Assembly: GCA_965216915.1 (NCBI GenBank)
Contig: CBDCGS010000003.1
Location: 124,001-188,000, forward strand
Source of the DNA: CBDCGS01 sp965216915
GTDB taxonomy: Bacteria; Pseudomonadota; Alphaproteobacteria; UBA828
Length of the DNA stretch: 64,000 nt
Direction of reading: 5' to 3'
Position 1 is the stretch's first letter; every line of letters starts with the position of its first letter. The notes beneath the pieces are model-generated. The model saw only the letters and a list, made by a program, of their open reading frames with translations. It searched no databases and was not told the origin of the DNA. Shown here one piece after another: positions 27,432-36,600 of this stretch. Made by a program: the position numbers and the translations under genes.

Positions 27432-27983
27432 CTAGAAGGGTGCGTCCTCGACGCCCGCGTCGAGCGGCACGTTGAGGACGGTGCAGAAAGTGCCGAGCAG
27501 CTGGTAGTAGCCGACCATCACGGTGAGGTCGACAAGGCCCTCGTCACCGAGCGTCTCCCGGATCTCCTCGAGCAGCGCGTCGTCCACCGTCTCGCCCTCG
27601 GCGAGCAGCCGCGCGTAGGTGACGGCAGGGCCGATCGGGGCGGGCTGTGCTTCGATCTCGCGGGTGCCGACCGCGCTCCGGAGCGCGTCGGGCACGCGGT
27701 GGATGTGATGGCACCATTCGTAGCGGTTGCCGACGATGCGCGAGACCGTGCAGATCACGATCTCCACCAAATCGTTCGAAAGCACCGAGTGGAAGCGCAC
27801 ATGCTCGCCAACCGAGGCGACGGCCTGCAGCGCGCCGGGGCTGTGCCCCATCATGGCGAACATGCTGCCGACATGGCCGAGCTTGCGCGTCTCGACGATG
27901 TGGTCGTAGACGGCGATCCGGTCGGCCGGAAACTGTGCGCGCGTGAGCGGCGCGACGCGCGGCGGCTTCCACTCGTGGCTCAT
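27432..27983 (-). CDS. Carboxymuconolactone decarboxylase-like (AhpD fold) protein
   Basis: A 183-residue helical protein of the CMD/AhpD-like superfamily, which includes decarboxylases and alkylhydroperoxidase-type enzymes. The core motif reads EWCHHIHRV where canonical AhpD has ExxCxxH, so one active-site Cys and His are present but the second Cys of AhpD is not. GAGGAG lies before the ATG at 27983. It is 11 bases after the luciferase-like oxidoreductase gene, so the two are likely cotranscribed. The substrate is unknown. Confidence 0.75.
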   Translation of the reverse strand: MSHEWKPPRVAPLTRAQFPADRIAVYDHIVETRKLGHVGSMFAMMGHSPGALQAVASVGEHVRFHSVLSNDLVEIVICTVSRIVGNRYEWCHHIHRVPDALRSAVGTREIEAQPAPIGPAVTYARLLAEGETVDDALLEEIRETLGDEGLVDLTVMVGYYQLLGTFCTVLNVPLDAGVEDAPF

Positions 27984-27993
27984 CGTCGGCTCC

Positions 27994-29091
27994 TCACTCG
28001 GCCGCTTCGGTGCCGCGCCCGCCGGTGCCGCGCCCACCCGTGTCGCGGAACGCCGGCATGACCTCTTCGGCGAACAGCCGCAGGCTCATCAGGAGCTTCT
28101 CGGCGCCATAGTAGGGCGGGTAGTGCAGCAGCAGGCCGTCGCAGCCCGTGGTCGCCTGCAGCGCGCGGATGCGCTCGATCACCGTCTCGGGCGAGCCATG
28201 GATCAAGGTCGTCTCCAACAGCGCGTCGTAGTCGAAGTCCGTCTCCGCATCCTTTTCGGAGATCTGGCCGAGATAGCCGGCGGTGTTCTTGCCGAGAAAT
28301 GCCTTGAGGTGGCGGATGATGCCCTCGGCGCTTTCCTGGCGCGCGCGCTCGTCGGTTTCGGCGACATAGACCCAACGGGCGACGTGAACCTCGCCGAACC
28401 CCGGATTGGCGTTCCAGGGCGCCGGTGCCTCACCCATGCGCTCCCGGTAGAAGCGGACTTTTTCGGCGAGCGCATCGAAGCCCGGGAGCGTCGAAAGCAT
28501 CAGGCCGAAGCCGTGGCGCGCGGCGGTGTGGATCGAGCCGTCGGTGCCGGCCGCCATATAAAGAGGTGGGTGCGGCTCCTGCAGGCTCGCCGGGAAGATC
28601 TCGTAGTCACCCTCGATCTTGCAGCGGAAAAACGCGCCATCATGGTCGACCTGGCGCTTGTGGAAGGCATCGAGGATCAGCGGGATCGCCTCGTCCTGCG
28701 CGGCGCGCCGGCTCTCGAAGTCGAGCCCCAGTCCCTCGAACTCGTAGGGCCGATAGCCCGAGCCGAGGCCGAGCTTGAGCCGACCCTCGATCAGAATGTC
28801 GGTGAACGCGGCGTTCTCGACGATCCGGATCGGGTTGTGCAGCGGCAGCGTCATCACCGCCGAGCCGAGCCCGATGCGCTTGGTGTGGTTGCCCAAATAG
28901 GCGAGGTAGATGAACGGATCCGGGAGGATGCCGTAGCGGTTCGAGAAGTGGTGCTCGGCGACCCAGGCGTCGTCATAGCCCAGCCGGTCCGCCTCGATGA
29001 TCTCGCGGGTGACGCGCGCATGGATGCTGCGGTGCGGGTAGAGATCCACATCCGGATTCGGCTGCGAGGTGACGAGAACACCGAACTTCAT
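27994..29091 (-). CDS. LLM-class (luciferase-like) flavin oxidoreductase
   Basis: Flavin-dependent oxidoreductase or monooxygenase of the bacterial-luciferase TIM-barrel family, 365 residues. Family features are the N-terminal FGVLVTSQPN strand, the YDDAWVAEHHF segment with the active-site-region His residues, the LGLGSGYRPYEFEGLG motif and the C-terminal substrate strand GSPETVIERI. The tail (RGTGGRGTE) is a small repeat. It uses reduced FMN or F420 in known members; here flavin is more likely. It is upstream of the CMD-like gene in the same orientation. Confidence 0.85.
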   Translation of the reverse strand: MKFGVLVTSQPNPDVDLYPHRSIHARVTREIIEADRLGYDDAWVAEHHFSNRYGILPDPFIYLAYLGNHTKRIGLGSAVMTLPLHNPIRIVENAAFTDILIEGRLKLGLGSGYRPYEFEGLGLDFESRRAAQDEAIPLILDAFHKRQVDHDGAFFRCKIEGDYEIFPASLQEPHPPLYMAAGTDGSIHTAARHGFGLMLSTLPGFDALAEKVRFYRERMGEAPAPWNANPGFGEVHVARWVYVAETDERARQESAEGIIRHLKAFLGKNTAGYLGQISEKDAETDFDYDALLETTLIHGSPETVIERIRALQATTGCDGLLLHYPPYYGAEKLLMSLRLFAEEVMPAFRDTGGRGTGGRGTEAAE

Positions 29092-29164
29092 GTGGCGGTT
29101 CCTTGTCGGCGCTGGACTGTTCCGCCACGGTAGCCCATCGCAGCCTTGCCCGTCACGCCGGGCG

Positions 29165-30064
29165 TCATGCGCCGGCGGGCCGGCGTGGCATGAACACCGC
29201 GCGCGCGATGATGGTGAGGAAGCCCGCGATCATCAGGCAGGCCGCGATCCACACATAGGCCGAGTGGCTCTCGCCGAGCAGAAGCACGCCGAGCACGACG
29301 CCCGCGACCACGCCGATGATGTTGACCATCGAGAAAAGGAAGGCGCCGGCGCGCTTCACGATCGTATAGAAGAGCGGCCACATCAGCGTGTTGATCACGA
29401 CCGCGCCGAGCAGCGCCCAATTGCCGTCCGCGTCGGGGCCGGGGATGAGGTAGATCTGTCCGGTGCCGAGCATGAGCGGCACCAGCATGATCACGCTCGC
29501 CCAAAGAATGCCAGTCGCCTTGGCGAAGGGCGGCACGGCCGGCGGCTGGAATTTCTCGGCATAGATGTTGAGGCCCGCGAACATGATCGGCGCCAGCAGC
29601 GCGAGCAGAAACCAGCCCACCATGTCCGCGCTCGGCAAGCTGCCCGATGGCACGACGATAAAGAAGACGCCCGCGATGCTCAGTACGAGCCCCGCGATGC
29701 TGATCAGGTGGAGCCGCTCCGTGCCGCCGACGAGCGAAAAGATATAGGTGAAGGCCGGCGTCAAGACCGCGAGCAGCGCGGCGACGCCGGCGGGAAGTTT
29801 CGGCGCGACGAAGGCGAGCAGCGCGAATGGAAGCGCGAAGCCGAGCGCGGAGGCGACGAAGTAGTCCCGCAGGTGGCGCGGCGAGAGCGGCGGCAGCTCG
29901 CGCCGGACGGCCGCGATCGCGAGCACGATGAGGCCGGCGCCGAGCGCGTACCAAAACACGTAGGCGAAGAACGGCACGCCGGCCTCGCCCGCGATCTTGT
30001 TGACCGGGAAGACGAAGCCGAAATTGATCCCGGCGATGATGATCAGGACGATCGAGAGCGCCAT
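29165..30064 (-). CDS. EamA/DMT-family transporter
   Basis: Inner-membrane drug/metabolite transporter of about 299 residues with ten hydrophobic segments in two EamA repeats. The first helix is SIVLIIIAGINFGFVFPVNK. The start at 30064 (MALS) is taken because the longer frame overlaps the next gene; it has only a weak GGGG site. It is encoded between two luciferase-like oxidoreductase genes on the same strand, which suggests export or uptake of a related metabolite, but this is inference. Confidence 0.87.
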   Translation of the reverse strand: MALSIVLIIIAGINFGFVFPVNKIAGEAGVPFFAYVFWYALGAGLIVLAIAAVRRELPPLSPRHLRDYFVASALGFALPFALLAFVAPKLPAGVAALLAVLTPAFTYIFSLVGGTERLHLISIAGLVLSIAGVFFIVVPSGSLPSADMVGWFLLALLAPIMFAGLNIYAEKFQPPAVPPFAKATGILWASVIMLVPLMLGTGQIYLIPGPDADGNWALLGAVVINTLMWPLFYTIVKRAGAFLFSMVNIIGVVAGVVLGVLLLGESHSAYVWIAACLMIAGFLTIIARAVFMPRRPAGA

Positions 30065-30102
30065 CGGCGCTGCCCCGGCGCGCGTCTCGTGCTCGGTCGG
30101 CG

Positions 30103-31131
30103 CTAGTCCGCGGGCTTCCAGGGGCCGGCGGGCGTCATCTTCTTGGCCTCGGGCACGATCTCCTCGCCGAAGCGGTCGATCTGCGCCTCGAGCTCGGCGA
30201 GCGTGCCCGAGGGGCAGTCGAACATGCACACGACCATCGAATAACCCGCCTTCGCGAAGCCCTCGAGGTCGCCGAGGATCTGATCCGCCGTGCCGGTGCA
30301 GACCTTGCGCGGCACCGCCTTGGCCTCGGGCGCGTCACCATCGGTGATGCGCGCGCCCGATGCGCACACCATCAGGAAATCGCTCGCGCTCTTTCCCTGC
30401 GCCTCCAGCTCTTCGAGGATGATGTCCTGAAGCGGCGTGAAGCGATCCTGCTCGACGTGCGAATCGAGGAAGAGCGGGTAGATGCCGTTGCAATAGCGCG
30501 CCGCGCGGCGGGCGCCCCGCGGGAAGTTGGCGCCGAGCAGGATCGGCGGGTGCGGCTTTTGGACGGGCTTCGGGTCCATCGAGAGATCGCGGCACGGGTA
30601 GAACGCGCCATCGAAGCTCACGAGATCGTCGGTCCAGCAGCGCCGGTAGAGCTGGATGCATTCCTCCATGCGCTTGTTGCGCTCCGCATAGGGGATGCCG
30701 ACCGAGGCGAACTCCTCCTCCATCCAGCCGGCCGCGACGCCGAGCCACATCCGCCCGTTCGAGAGGATGTCGACCGTCGCGAATTGCCGCGCGTCGGAAA
30801 GCGGGTGGCGATAGGGCGCGATGAGGCAGCTCGGCGCGAGCTTGATGCGCTTGGTGTGCACGGCGACCGCGCCCATGGTGACGGCGGCGTCGAGCATATT
30901 GTGGCGCTGCTGGTAGGCGCGCTTGCCAGATTGGTTGGCCGTGTGGAAGCTCTCGGAGGCCGCGGGCATCGACACATGGTCGGGGAACCACATCGAGTGA
31001 AAGCCCGCCTGCTCGATGCGCTGCGCGATCTTGACCGGCTGCATCTGCTCGGGCGGCGTGTGGGCCAGGTACATGTTGACATCGTCGCGGTAGCTGATGC
31101 CGTGGGTGTTGCCGTAGAGACTGATTTCCAT
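30103..31131 (-). CDS. LLM-class (luciferase-like) flavin oxidoreductase
   Basis: A second luciferase-like oxidoreductase of 342 residues, only distantly similar to the one at 28 kb. Motifs: AGFHSMWFPDHVSMPA near the N-terminus, LAPSCLIAPYRHPL, LGVAAGWMEEEF and the C-terminal DQILGDLEGFAKAGY. The first strand MEISLYGNTHG is slightly unusual. It is divergent from the aminotransferase gene at 31272; the 140 bases between should hold both promoters. The EamA transporter follows 38 bases after it. Confidence 0.85.
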   Translation of the reverse strand: MEISLYGNTHGISYRDDVNMYLAHTPPEQMQPVKIAQRIEQAGFHSMWFPDHVSMPAASESFHTANQSGKRAYQQRHNMLDAAVTMGAVAVHTKRIKLAPSCLIAPYRHPLSDARQFATVDILSNGRMWLGVAAGWMEEEFASVGIPYAERNKRMEECIQLYRRCWTDDLVSFDGAFYPCRDLSMDPKPVQKPHPPILLGANFPRGARRAARYCNGIYPLFLDSHVEQDRFTPLQDIILEELEAQGKSASDFLMVCASGARITDGDAPEAKAVPRKVCTGTADQILGDLEGFAKAGYSMVVCMFDCPSGTLAELEAQIDRFGEEIVPEAKKMTPAGPWKPAD

Positions 31132-31271
31132 GACCGTGCCCTCCCTCGCCGTGCGCGCCGGCGCGGCACCGTATCATCGGGGGCGGGGTGCGCGCGAGGC
31201 CCACGGGAGGCGCGCGCAAGGGCCCTTTCTTCGGCTAAACTGCGGCGAACGGCGTTGAGGGAGAACGGTCG

Positions 31272-32606
31272 ATGGCGTCAGACTATCCCGATCCGGGCTC
31301 GCGCTCGGCGGCCCTCTATGAGCGGGCGCGGGCGGTGTTCCCGGGCGGCAGCACGCGCAGCCTCACCTACTTCTCGCCCTACCCGATCTATGTCCAGAGC
31401 GGAGAGGGCTGCCGCGTCACGGATGTCGACGGGGTCGAGCGCATCGACCTGGTGAACAACTTCACCGTCCAATATTTCGGCCATTCCCACCCCGCCATCG
31501 TCGCCGCGCTGAGCGAGGCGGTCGCGCACGGCACCTCCTACACGCTGCCGACCGAATCCGAGATCGAGCTGGCGGAGCTGATCTGCGGTCGCGCCCCGAG
31601 CTTCGAGCGCATCCGCTTTTGCAACACCGGCTCCGAGGCGGTGATGCACGCCATCAAGGGGGCACGCGCGTACACCGGCCGGCCCAAGATCGCGAAATGC
31701 GAGGGCGTCTATCACGGCGCCTATGATTTCGCCGAGGTGAGCCTGGATCCCGATCCCCAGAACTGGGGCGAGGCGGGGCCGCGGCCGGTGGGTCACACCA
31801 AGGGCGTGCCGCAGGGCGTGCTCGACAATGTCGTGGTGATCCCCTTCGACGATCCGGCGCGCGCGCGCGCGATTCTCGATCGGCACGCCCACGAGCTCGC
31901 GGCCGTGCTGATCGACCCGGCGCCCTCGCGCTGCGGCGGCATGCCGGTGAGCCCCGCCTATGTCGAGATGCTGCATGAGTTCCGCGACGCCTCTGGCGCG
32001 CTCCTCATCGTCGATGAGGTGGTGTCGTTCCGGCTGCATTCGGCGGGCGCGCAAACGCTTTACGGGCTGTCGCCGGATCTCACGACCCTCGGCAAGGTGA
32101 TCGGCGGCGGCATGGCGATCGGCGCGGTCGTCGGTCGCGCGGAGGCGATGGAGGTCTACAACAGCACGGCCGGCAAGGCGGCGTGCTCGCAGTCCGGCAC
32201 GTTCACCGCGAACCCGGTCTCGATGGCGGCCGGCATCGCGGCCATGCGCATGTTCGACCAGCCGACCGTCGAGCGGCTGAACGCCCTCGGCGACCGCGCG
32301 CGGGCGCAGCTCGACGAGGCGTTCCGCGTCGCCGGCGTCGAGGGCCGCGTGACTGGCGAAGGCTCTCTTCTTTTCTTCCAGATGTCCGAGGATCCGCTCG
32401 GCAACTATCGCGCGGTCTTTCGGGCCAACACCGCGACGCGCGCCGAGCGGATGGCGGGGCTGTTCCGCGCGCTTCTCAACCGCGGCGTCGTGATGACGCC
32501 GTCGGGCTTTGCCTGCCTCTCCACACCGATGGAGGAGGCAGAGATCGACCATTTGAGCGAGGCCACGCTCGACAGCCTACGCGCGATGATGCGGCAGGCG
32601 GCGTAG
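31272..32606 (+). CDS. Class III PLP aminotransferase, glutamate-1-semialdehyde aminomutase-like
   Basis: A 444-residue PLP enzyme of the HemL/class III aminotransferase family. Landmarks: PGGSTRSLTYF at the N-terminus, FCNTGSEAVMHAIKGARA, the YHGAYDF loop, LIVDEVVSFR, and the PLP-Lys in TTLGKVIGGGM. It is most likely a catabolic aminotransferase or aminomutase rather than the heme-pathway enzyme, because it starts an apparent operon with hydantoinase A and B genes (12 bases before HyuA). GGGAGAA precedes the ATG. Confidence 0.85.
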   Translation: MASDYPDPGSRSAALYERARAVFPGGSTRSLTYFSPYPIYVQSGEGCRVTDVDGVERIDLVNNFTVQYFGHSHPAIVAALSEAVAHGTSYTLPTESEIELAELICGRAPSFERIRFCNTGSEAVMHAIKGARAYTGRPKIAKCEGVYHGAYDFAEVSLDPDPQNWGEAGPRPVGHTKGVPQGVLDNVVVIPFDDPARARAILDRHAHELAAVLIDPAPSRCGGMPVSPAYVEMLHEFRDASGALLIVDEVVSFRLHSAGAQTLYGLSPDLTTLGKVIGGGMAIGAVVGRAEAMEVYNSTAGKAACSQSGTFTANPVSMAAGIAAMRMFDQPTVERLNALGDRARAQLDEAFRVAGVEGRVTGEGSLLFFQMSEDPLGNYRAVFRANTATRAERMAGLFRALLNRGVVMTPSGFACLSTPMEEAEIDHLSEATLDSLRAMMRQAA

Positions 32607-32618
32607 GGGAACGGCACC

Positions 32619-34691
32619 ATGGGCTACCGCATTTCCGTCGATACCGGCGGCACCTTCACCGATGTCGTGGTCACGGCGCCAGGCACGCAGGTCATCGCGA
32701 AGGCGCCGACCACGCCCGAGCGGATTTTCACGGGCATGCGTGCCGCGCTGGACAATGCGGCCGATCAGCTGGGTGCCGACCTCGCGTCCCTCCTCGCCGA
32801 GACCGACGTGTTGATCTATGGCACCACACGGGCCACCAACGCGATCGTGCAGGGCACGGTGGCGAAGACGGCGTTTCTCGTGACGCGCGGCTTTCCCGAC
32901 ATTCTGGTTCTGAAGGAGGGCGGCAAGCCCCGGGTCCACGATTTCACGGCCGAGTTTCCGGATCCCTACATTCCGCAAGCCCACACGTTCGAGATCACCG
33001 AGCGGATCGACGCGGAAGGCGGGATCGTGGAGGCGATCGACCAGGCGGAGACGCGCGCGACCATCGAGCAGCTCAAGGCGCGCGGCTTTGAGGCGGTCGC
33101 CGTCTGTTTCCTCTGGGCGATCGCCAACCCGGCGCACGAGCGCGCGGTGGCGGCGCTGCTCGACGAGATCATGCCGGGTGTGCCCTACACGCTCTCGCAC
33201 CAGCTGATCCCCATCGTGCGCGAATACCGGCGCGCGTCGGCGACCGCGATCGACGCTTCGCTCAAGCCGCTCATGCAGGAGCATCTGCGCCAGATGGAGG
33301 AGGATTTGCGTGCCGCGGGTTGCGAGGGCGAGATCCTGGTCAGCACCACGGTCGGCGGCTGCATGCATGTGGAGGAGCTCGCGGACCGGCCGATCCATAC
33401 GGTGAAATCCGGCCCCGCCATGGCGCCGGTCGCAGGTCTCGCCTATTCGCGCGCCGAGGGCTTCGGCGATGACGTGCTGATCTGTGACACGGGCGGCACG
33501 ACCTTCGACGTGAGCCTGGTGCGCGGCGGCGAGCTGTCGCAGACCCGCGAGACCTGGATCGGCGGCCAATGGGTCGGGCATATCCTCTCGATCTCCTCGG
33601 TCGACGTGCGCTCGATCGGCGCGGGCGGGGGCTCGATCGCCTGGATCGATCCCGGAGGTCTCCTGCAGGTCGGGCCGCAGAGCGCGGGCGCCGTGCCCGG
33701 GCCGGCCTGCTATGGCACGGGCGGCGACCAGCCCACCGTGACCGATGCTGCGCTCGTGCTCGGCTACCTCGATCCGGATTATTTTCTCGGCGGGCGCATG
33801 ATCCTCGACACCGAGGCCGCCCTGCGCGCGATCGCGAGCCTCGGCGAGGGCCTCGACCGTGGCCCCGACGACACCGCGTTCGCCGTGATGAACCTCGCCA
33901 ACGAGCTGATGATCAAGGCGATCCACGACATCACCGTCTCCCAGGGCTTCAACCCGCAGGATTGCGCGCTCGTCGCGGGTGGCGGGGCGGCGGGCCTCGG
34001 CATCATGCCGATCGCGCAGGAGCTCGGCTGCAAGCGCATCATCCTGCCGCGCACCGCCGGCGTGCTCAGCGCCTGCGGCATGCAGGTCTCCGACATCATC
34101 TACGAGCACAGCGCGAGCAAGGTCACCCATTCGGGCGCCTTCGACCTCGAGGCGGTGAACCGCACGCTCGACGCCATCGACGACGAGCTCAAGCGTTTCG
34201 CCGCGACGCTCGAGGCGCGCGGCCTCACGGGCGCCACCATCGATCACTTCGTGGAGGCGCGCTACCTGTTCCAGGTGTGGGAGCTCGACGTCGCGGTGCC
34301 GGTGCCGCGCTTCCGGGGCGACGACGACGTGACCGCGCTCGTCGAGGCATTTCACGCCGCGCACGAGCAGGTGTTCGCGGTGCGCGATCCCGACAGCCAG
34401 CTCGAATGCCTCAACTGGAAGGGCCGCGTGCGCGTCGGCCTGGGCGGCGACGGCGTGTCGCTCGGCGCGGCGGCGGACGGCGGCACTGCCGAGCCGCACA
34501 CGGTCCGTCGGGCCTATTTCGGCGAGGGCGTGCGTGTGGAAACGCCGATCTATCTCGGGGCCGAGCTTGCGCCTGGCGTCGAGATCAAGGGCCCCGCCAT
34601 CATCGAAGAGCCGACCACGACGATCGTCGTCTATCCCGGGATGCGAGCCGCGCTCAGCGACACCAACAATTTCGTGCTCTCGGTCGACTAG
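32619..34691 (+). CDS. Hydantoinase A/5-oxoprolinase-family subunit (HyuA-like)
   Basis: ATP-dependent subunit of an amidohydrolase or carboxylase acting on cyclic amides or ketones together with a HyuB-type partner. The 690 residues show the ASKHA-type phosphate loop ISVDTGGTFTDVVV at the N-terminus, IYGTTRATNAIVQGT, the second nucleotide loop CDTGGTTFDVSLV and GAGGGSIAWID. It is followed by a hydantoinase B gene, with the 105-base repeat (34688-34793) between them. The TAG stop is part of that repeat's end. Substrate unknown. Confidence 0.9.
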   Translation: MGYRISVDTGGTFTDVVVTAPGTQVIAKAPTTPERIFTGMRAALDNAADQLGADLASLLAETDVLIYGTTRATNAIVQGTVAKTAFLVTRGFPDILVLKEGGKPRVHDFTAEFPDPYIPQAHTFEITERIDAEGGIVEAIDQAETRATIEQLKARGFEAVAVCFLWAIANPAHERAVAALLDEIMPGVPYTLSHQLIPIVREYRRASATAIDASLKPLMQEHLRQMEEDLRAAGCEGEILVSTTVGGCMHVEELADRPIHTVKSGPAMAPVAGLAYSRAEGFGDDVLICDTGGTTFDVSLVRGGELSQTRETWIGGQWVGHILSISSVDVRSIGAGGGSIAWIDPGGLLQVGPQSAGAVPGPACYGTGGDQPTVTDAALVLGYLDPDYFLGGRMILDTEAALRAIASLGEGLDRGPDDTAFAVMNLANELMIKAIHDITVSQGFNPQDCALVAGGGAAGLGIMPIAQELGCKRIILPRTAGVLSACGMQVSDIIYEHSASKVTHSGAFDLEAVNRTLDAIDDELKRFAATLEARGLTGATIDHFVEARYLFQVWELDVAVPVPRFRGDDDVTALVEAFHAAHEQVFAVRDPDSQLECLNWKGRVRVGLGGDGVSLGAAADGGTAEPHTVRRAYFGEGVRVETPIYLGAELAPGVEIKGPAIIEEPTTTIVVYPGMRAALSDTNNFVLSVD

Positions 34692-34793
34692 AGCATTTCA
34701 CGCTCGCCTATGCTCACGCGAATGCTCTATCTGGTTGAAATTGAAGCAAATGCGTCGTCGCAGGTGATCCCACCTGCTCGGGATTTGCTCTAG
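34688..34793 (+). repeat. Dispersed two-hairpin repeat, copy 3
   Basis: Best-preserved copy: CTAG at both ends, with CTAGAGCA and TGCTCTAG as an 8-base terminal inverted repeat. First hairpin AGAGCAT/ATGCTCT. Second with outer GCAAAT/ATTTGC and a perfect inner GCAGGTG/CACCTGC stem. It lies between the hydantoinase A and B genes and contributes the HyuA stop codon. Messenger RNA for the pair would carry this structure, which could affect B-subunit expression. Confidence 0.9.
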
Positions 34794-34812
34794 CGCGAGA
34801 GAGGAGACCGCC

Positions 34813-36600
34813 ATGACCACCACGGACATATCGCCCAAGGGTAGCCTCGATCCGGTGCTCACCTCGGTGCTGGCGAACCGGCTCGACGGCATCGTGCGTG
34901 AGATGTCGAACACGCTCTTGAAGGCCGCACGCTCGGCGGTGATCGCGGTTGCCCGTGATTTCTCCTGCTCGATCTGCACCGGCGACAATCAGCTGCTCGC
35001 GACCGCCGAGGGCTTGCCGGTGCATATCTTCGGCTCGCACCTGCAGACCGCCGCGATGTGCGAGCTGCACGACGATCTCGCCGAGGGCGATGCCTTCCTG
35101 CACAACGATCCCTATCTCGGCAACACCCACCCGGCCGACCACACCGTGATGGTGCCGGTGTTCATCGACGGAGAGCATCTGTTCACGGCTTGCGCGAAGG
35201 GTCACCAGGCCGATATCGGCAACAGCATCCCCTCGACCTATCACGCGGCCGCACGCGACGTGTACGAGGAGGGCTCGCTGATCTTTCCCTGTGTGCGCGT
35301 GCAGCGCGGCTACGAGATGGTCGACGACGTGATCCGCATGTGCCGGCGTCGCATCCGCGTGCCGGAGCAGTGGTACGGCGATTTCCTGGCCGAGCTTGGC
35401 TCGGCGCGGATCGCCGAGCGGCGCCTCAAGGAGCTTTGCGCCAAGTACGGCAAGGAGACCATCAAGACCTTCATCGCCGAATGGTTCGACTATTCGGAGC
35501 GTCGCATGGAGCAGGCGATTAAGCAGCTCCCCGCCGCCGATGTGTCGGCCGAAGGCGCACACGATCCCTTCGAGCCGTTCTTGCCCGACGGGATTCCGCT
35601 CAAGGTCGAGCTCCGCATCGACCCGGAGGCTGGCAAGGTCGAGATCGATCTCCGCGACAACATCGATTGTGTCGACTGCGGCCTCAATCAATCGGAGGCG
35701 TGCGCGATCAACAACGCGGTCGCAGGCCTGTTCAACTGCTTGGGACCGGAGATCCCGCACAATGGCGGCTCGTTTCGGCGTGTGGACATTCTGCTGCGCG
35801 ACGGGTGCGTGGTGGGGCGGCCGTCGTTCCCGCACAGCGCCTCGATGGCGACGACCAACGTCGCGGACCGGTTGGTCAACCTGACGCAATCCGCCTTCGC
35901 CAAGCTCGGCCCGGGTCATGGCCTCGCCGAAGGCGGCAGCGCGATGGGGGTGGGCTTCGCGGTGGTGAGCGGTGCGGACTTCCGGCGCGGCGGCGATCCC
36001 TATGTCAACCAGCTCTGCATCGGGGTGAACGGCGGGCCGGCCGGTCCCGTCGCCGATGGCTGGATCACCTATGTGCTCCCCGTGGTCTCGGGCCTGATGT
36101 ATCGCGACAGTGTCGAGCTCGACGAGGTCAAGCATCCGCTGCTCTTCAAGAACCTCAGGCTCGTGCCCGGCACGGGCGGGGCGGGCGAGCGTCGGGGCGG
36201 GCTCGGCTGCGAGATGACCTATGGGCCGCGGCACGACCCGATGACCGTGATCGTGCCGTCGGATTGTCAGATCAATCCCGCGCGCGGGGCACAAGGGGGC
36301 TCTGACGGCGTGCCGGGGAGCCAATACAAGGTCGGCGCCAACGGTGACGAGACCAAGCTGCCGAACGCCTGCCAGCTCGTGCTCGAACCCGGCGAGTGGA
36401 TCCGCGGCGTCGATGCCGGCGGCGGGGGCTATGGCGATCCGCACGCGCGCGAGCCCGAGCGCGTGCGCCGCGATGTGGCGCGCGGCTGGGAGAGCGTGGA
36501 GCGCGCCCGCGAGATCTATGGCGTGGTGCTCACCGGCTCGGCGGCCGACGGCACTCTCGCGGTCGACGAGGCTGCCACCGCAGCCGCGCGCGGCACCTAG
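34813..36600 (+). CDS. Hydantoinase B/5-oxoprolinase-family subunit (HyuB-like)
   Basis: Partner of the HyuA-like protein just upstream. 595 residues, the standard HyuB length, without the zinc-ribbon tail of the 3.8-kb paralogue. Motifs: LHNDPYLGNTHPADHTVM, YHAAARDVYEEGSLIFP, ERRLKELCAKYG, and GGGGYGDPH close to the C-terminus. AGGAGA precedes the ATG at 34813. Its TAG stop shares a CTAG with the convergent methyltransferase gene (4-base overlap). Confidence 0.92.
   Translation: MTTTDISPKGSLDPVLTSVLANRLDGIVREMSNTLLKAARSAVIAVARDFSCSICTGDNQLLATAEGLPVHIFGSHLQTAAMCELHDDLAEGDAFLHNDPYLGNTHPADHTVMVPVFIDGEHLFTACAKGHQADIGNSIPSTYHAAARDVYEEGSLIFPCVRVQRGYEMVDDVIRMCRRRIRVPEQWYGDFLAELGSARIAERRLKELCAKYGKETIKTFIAEWFDYSERRMEQAIKQLPAADVSAEGAHDPFEPFLPDGIPLKVELRIDPEAGKVEIDLRDNIDCVDCGLNQSEACAINNAVAGLFNCLGPEIPHNGGSFRRVDILLRDGCVVGRPSFPHSASMATTNVADRLVNLTQSAFAKLGPGHGLAEGGSAMGVGFAVVSGADFRRGGDPYVNQLCIGVNGGPAGPVADGWITYVLPVVSGLMYRDSVELDEVKHPLLFKNLRLVPGTGGAGERRGGLGCEMTYGPRHDPMTVIVPSDCQINPARGAQGGSDGVPGSQYKVGANGDETKLPNACQLVLEPGEWIRGVDAGGGGYGDPHAREPERVRRDVARGWESVERAREIYGVVLTGSAADGTLAVDEAATAAARGT

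Noticed and set aside
32577..34499. 640-codon reverse frame opposite hydantoinase A
   Set aside because: Shadow of the HyuA gene; no domain, no ribosome site.
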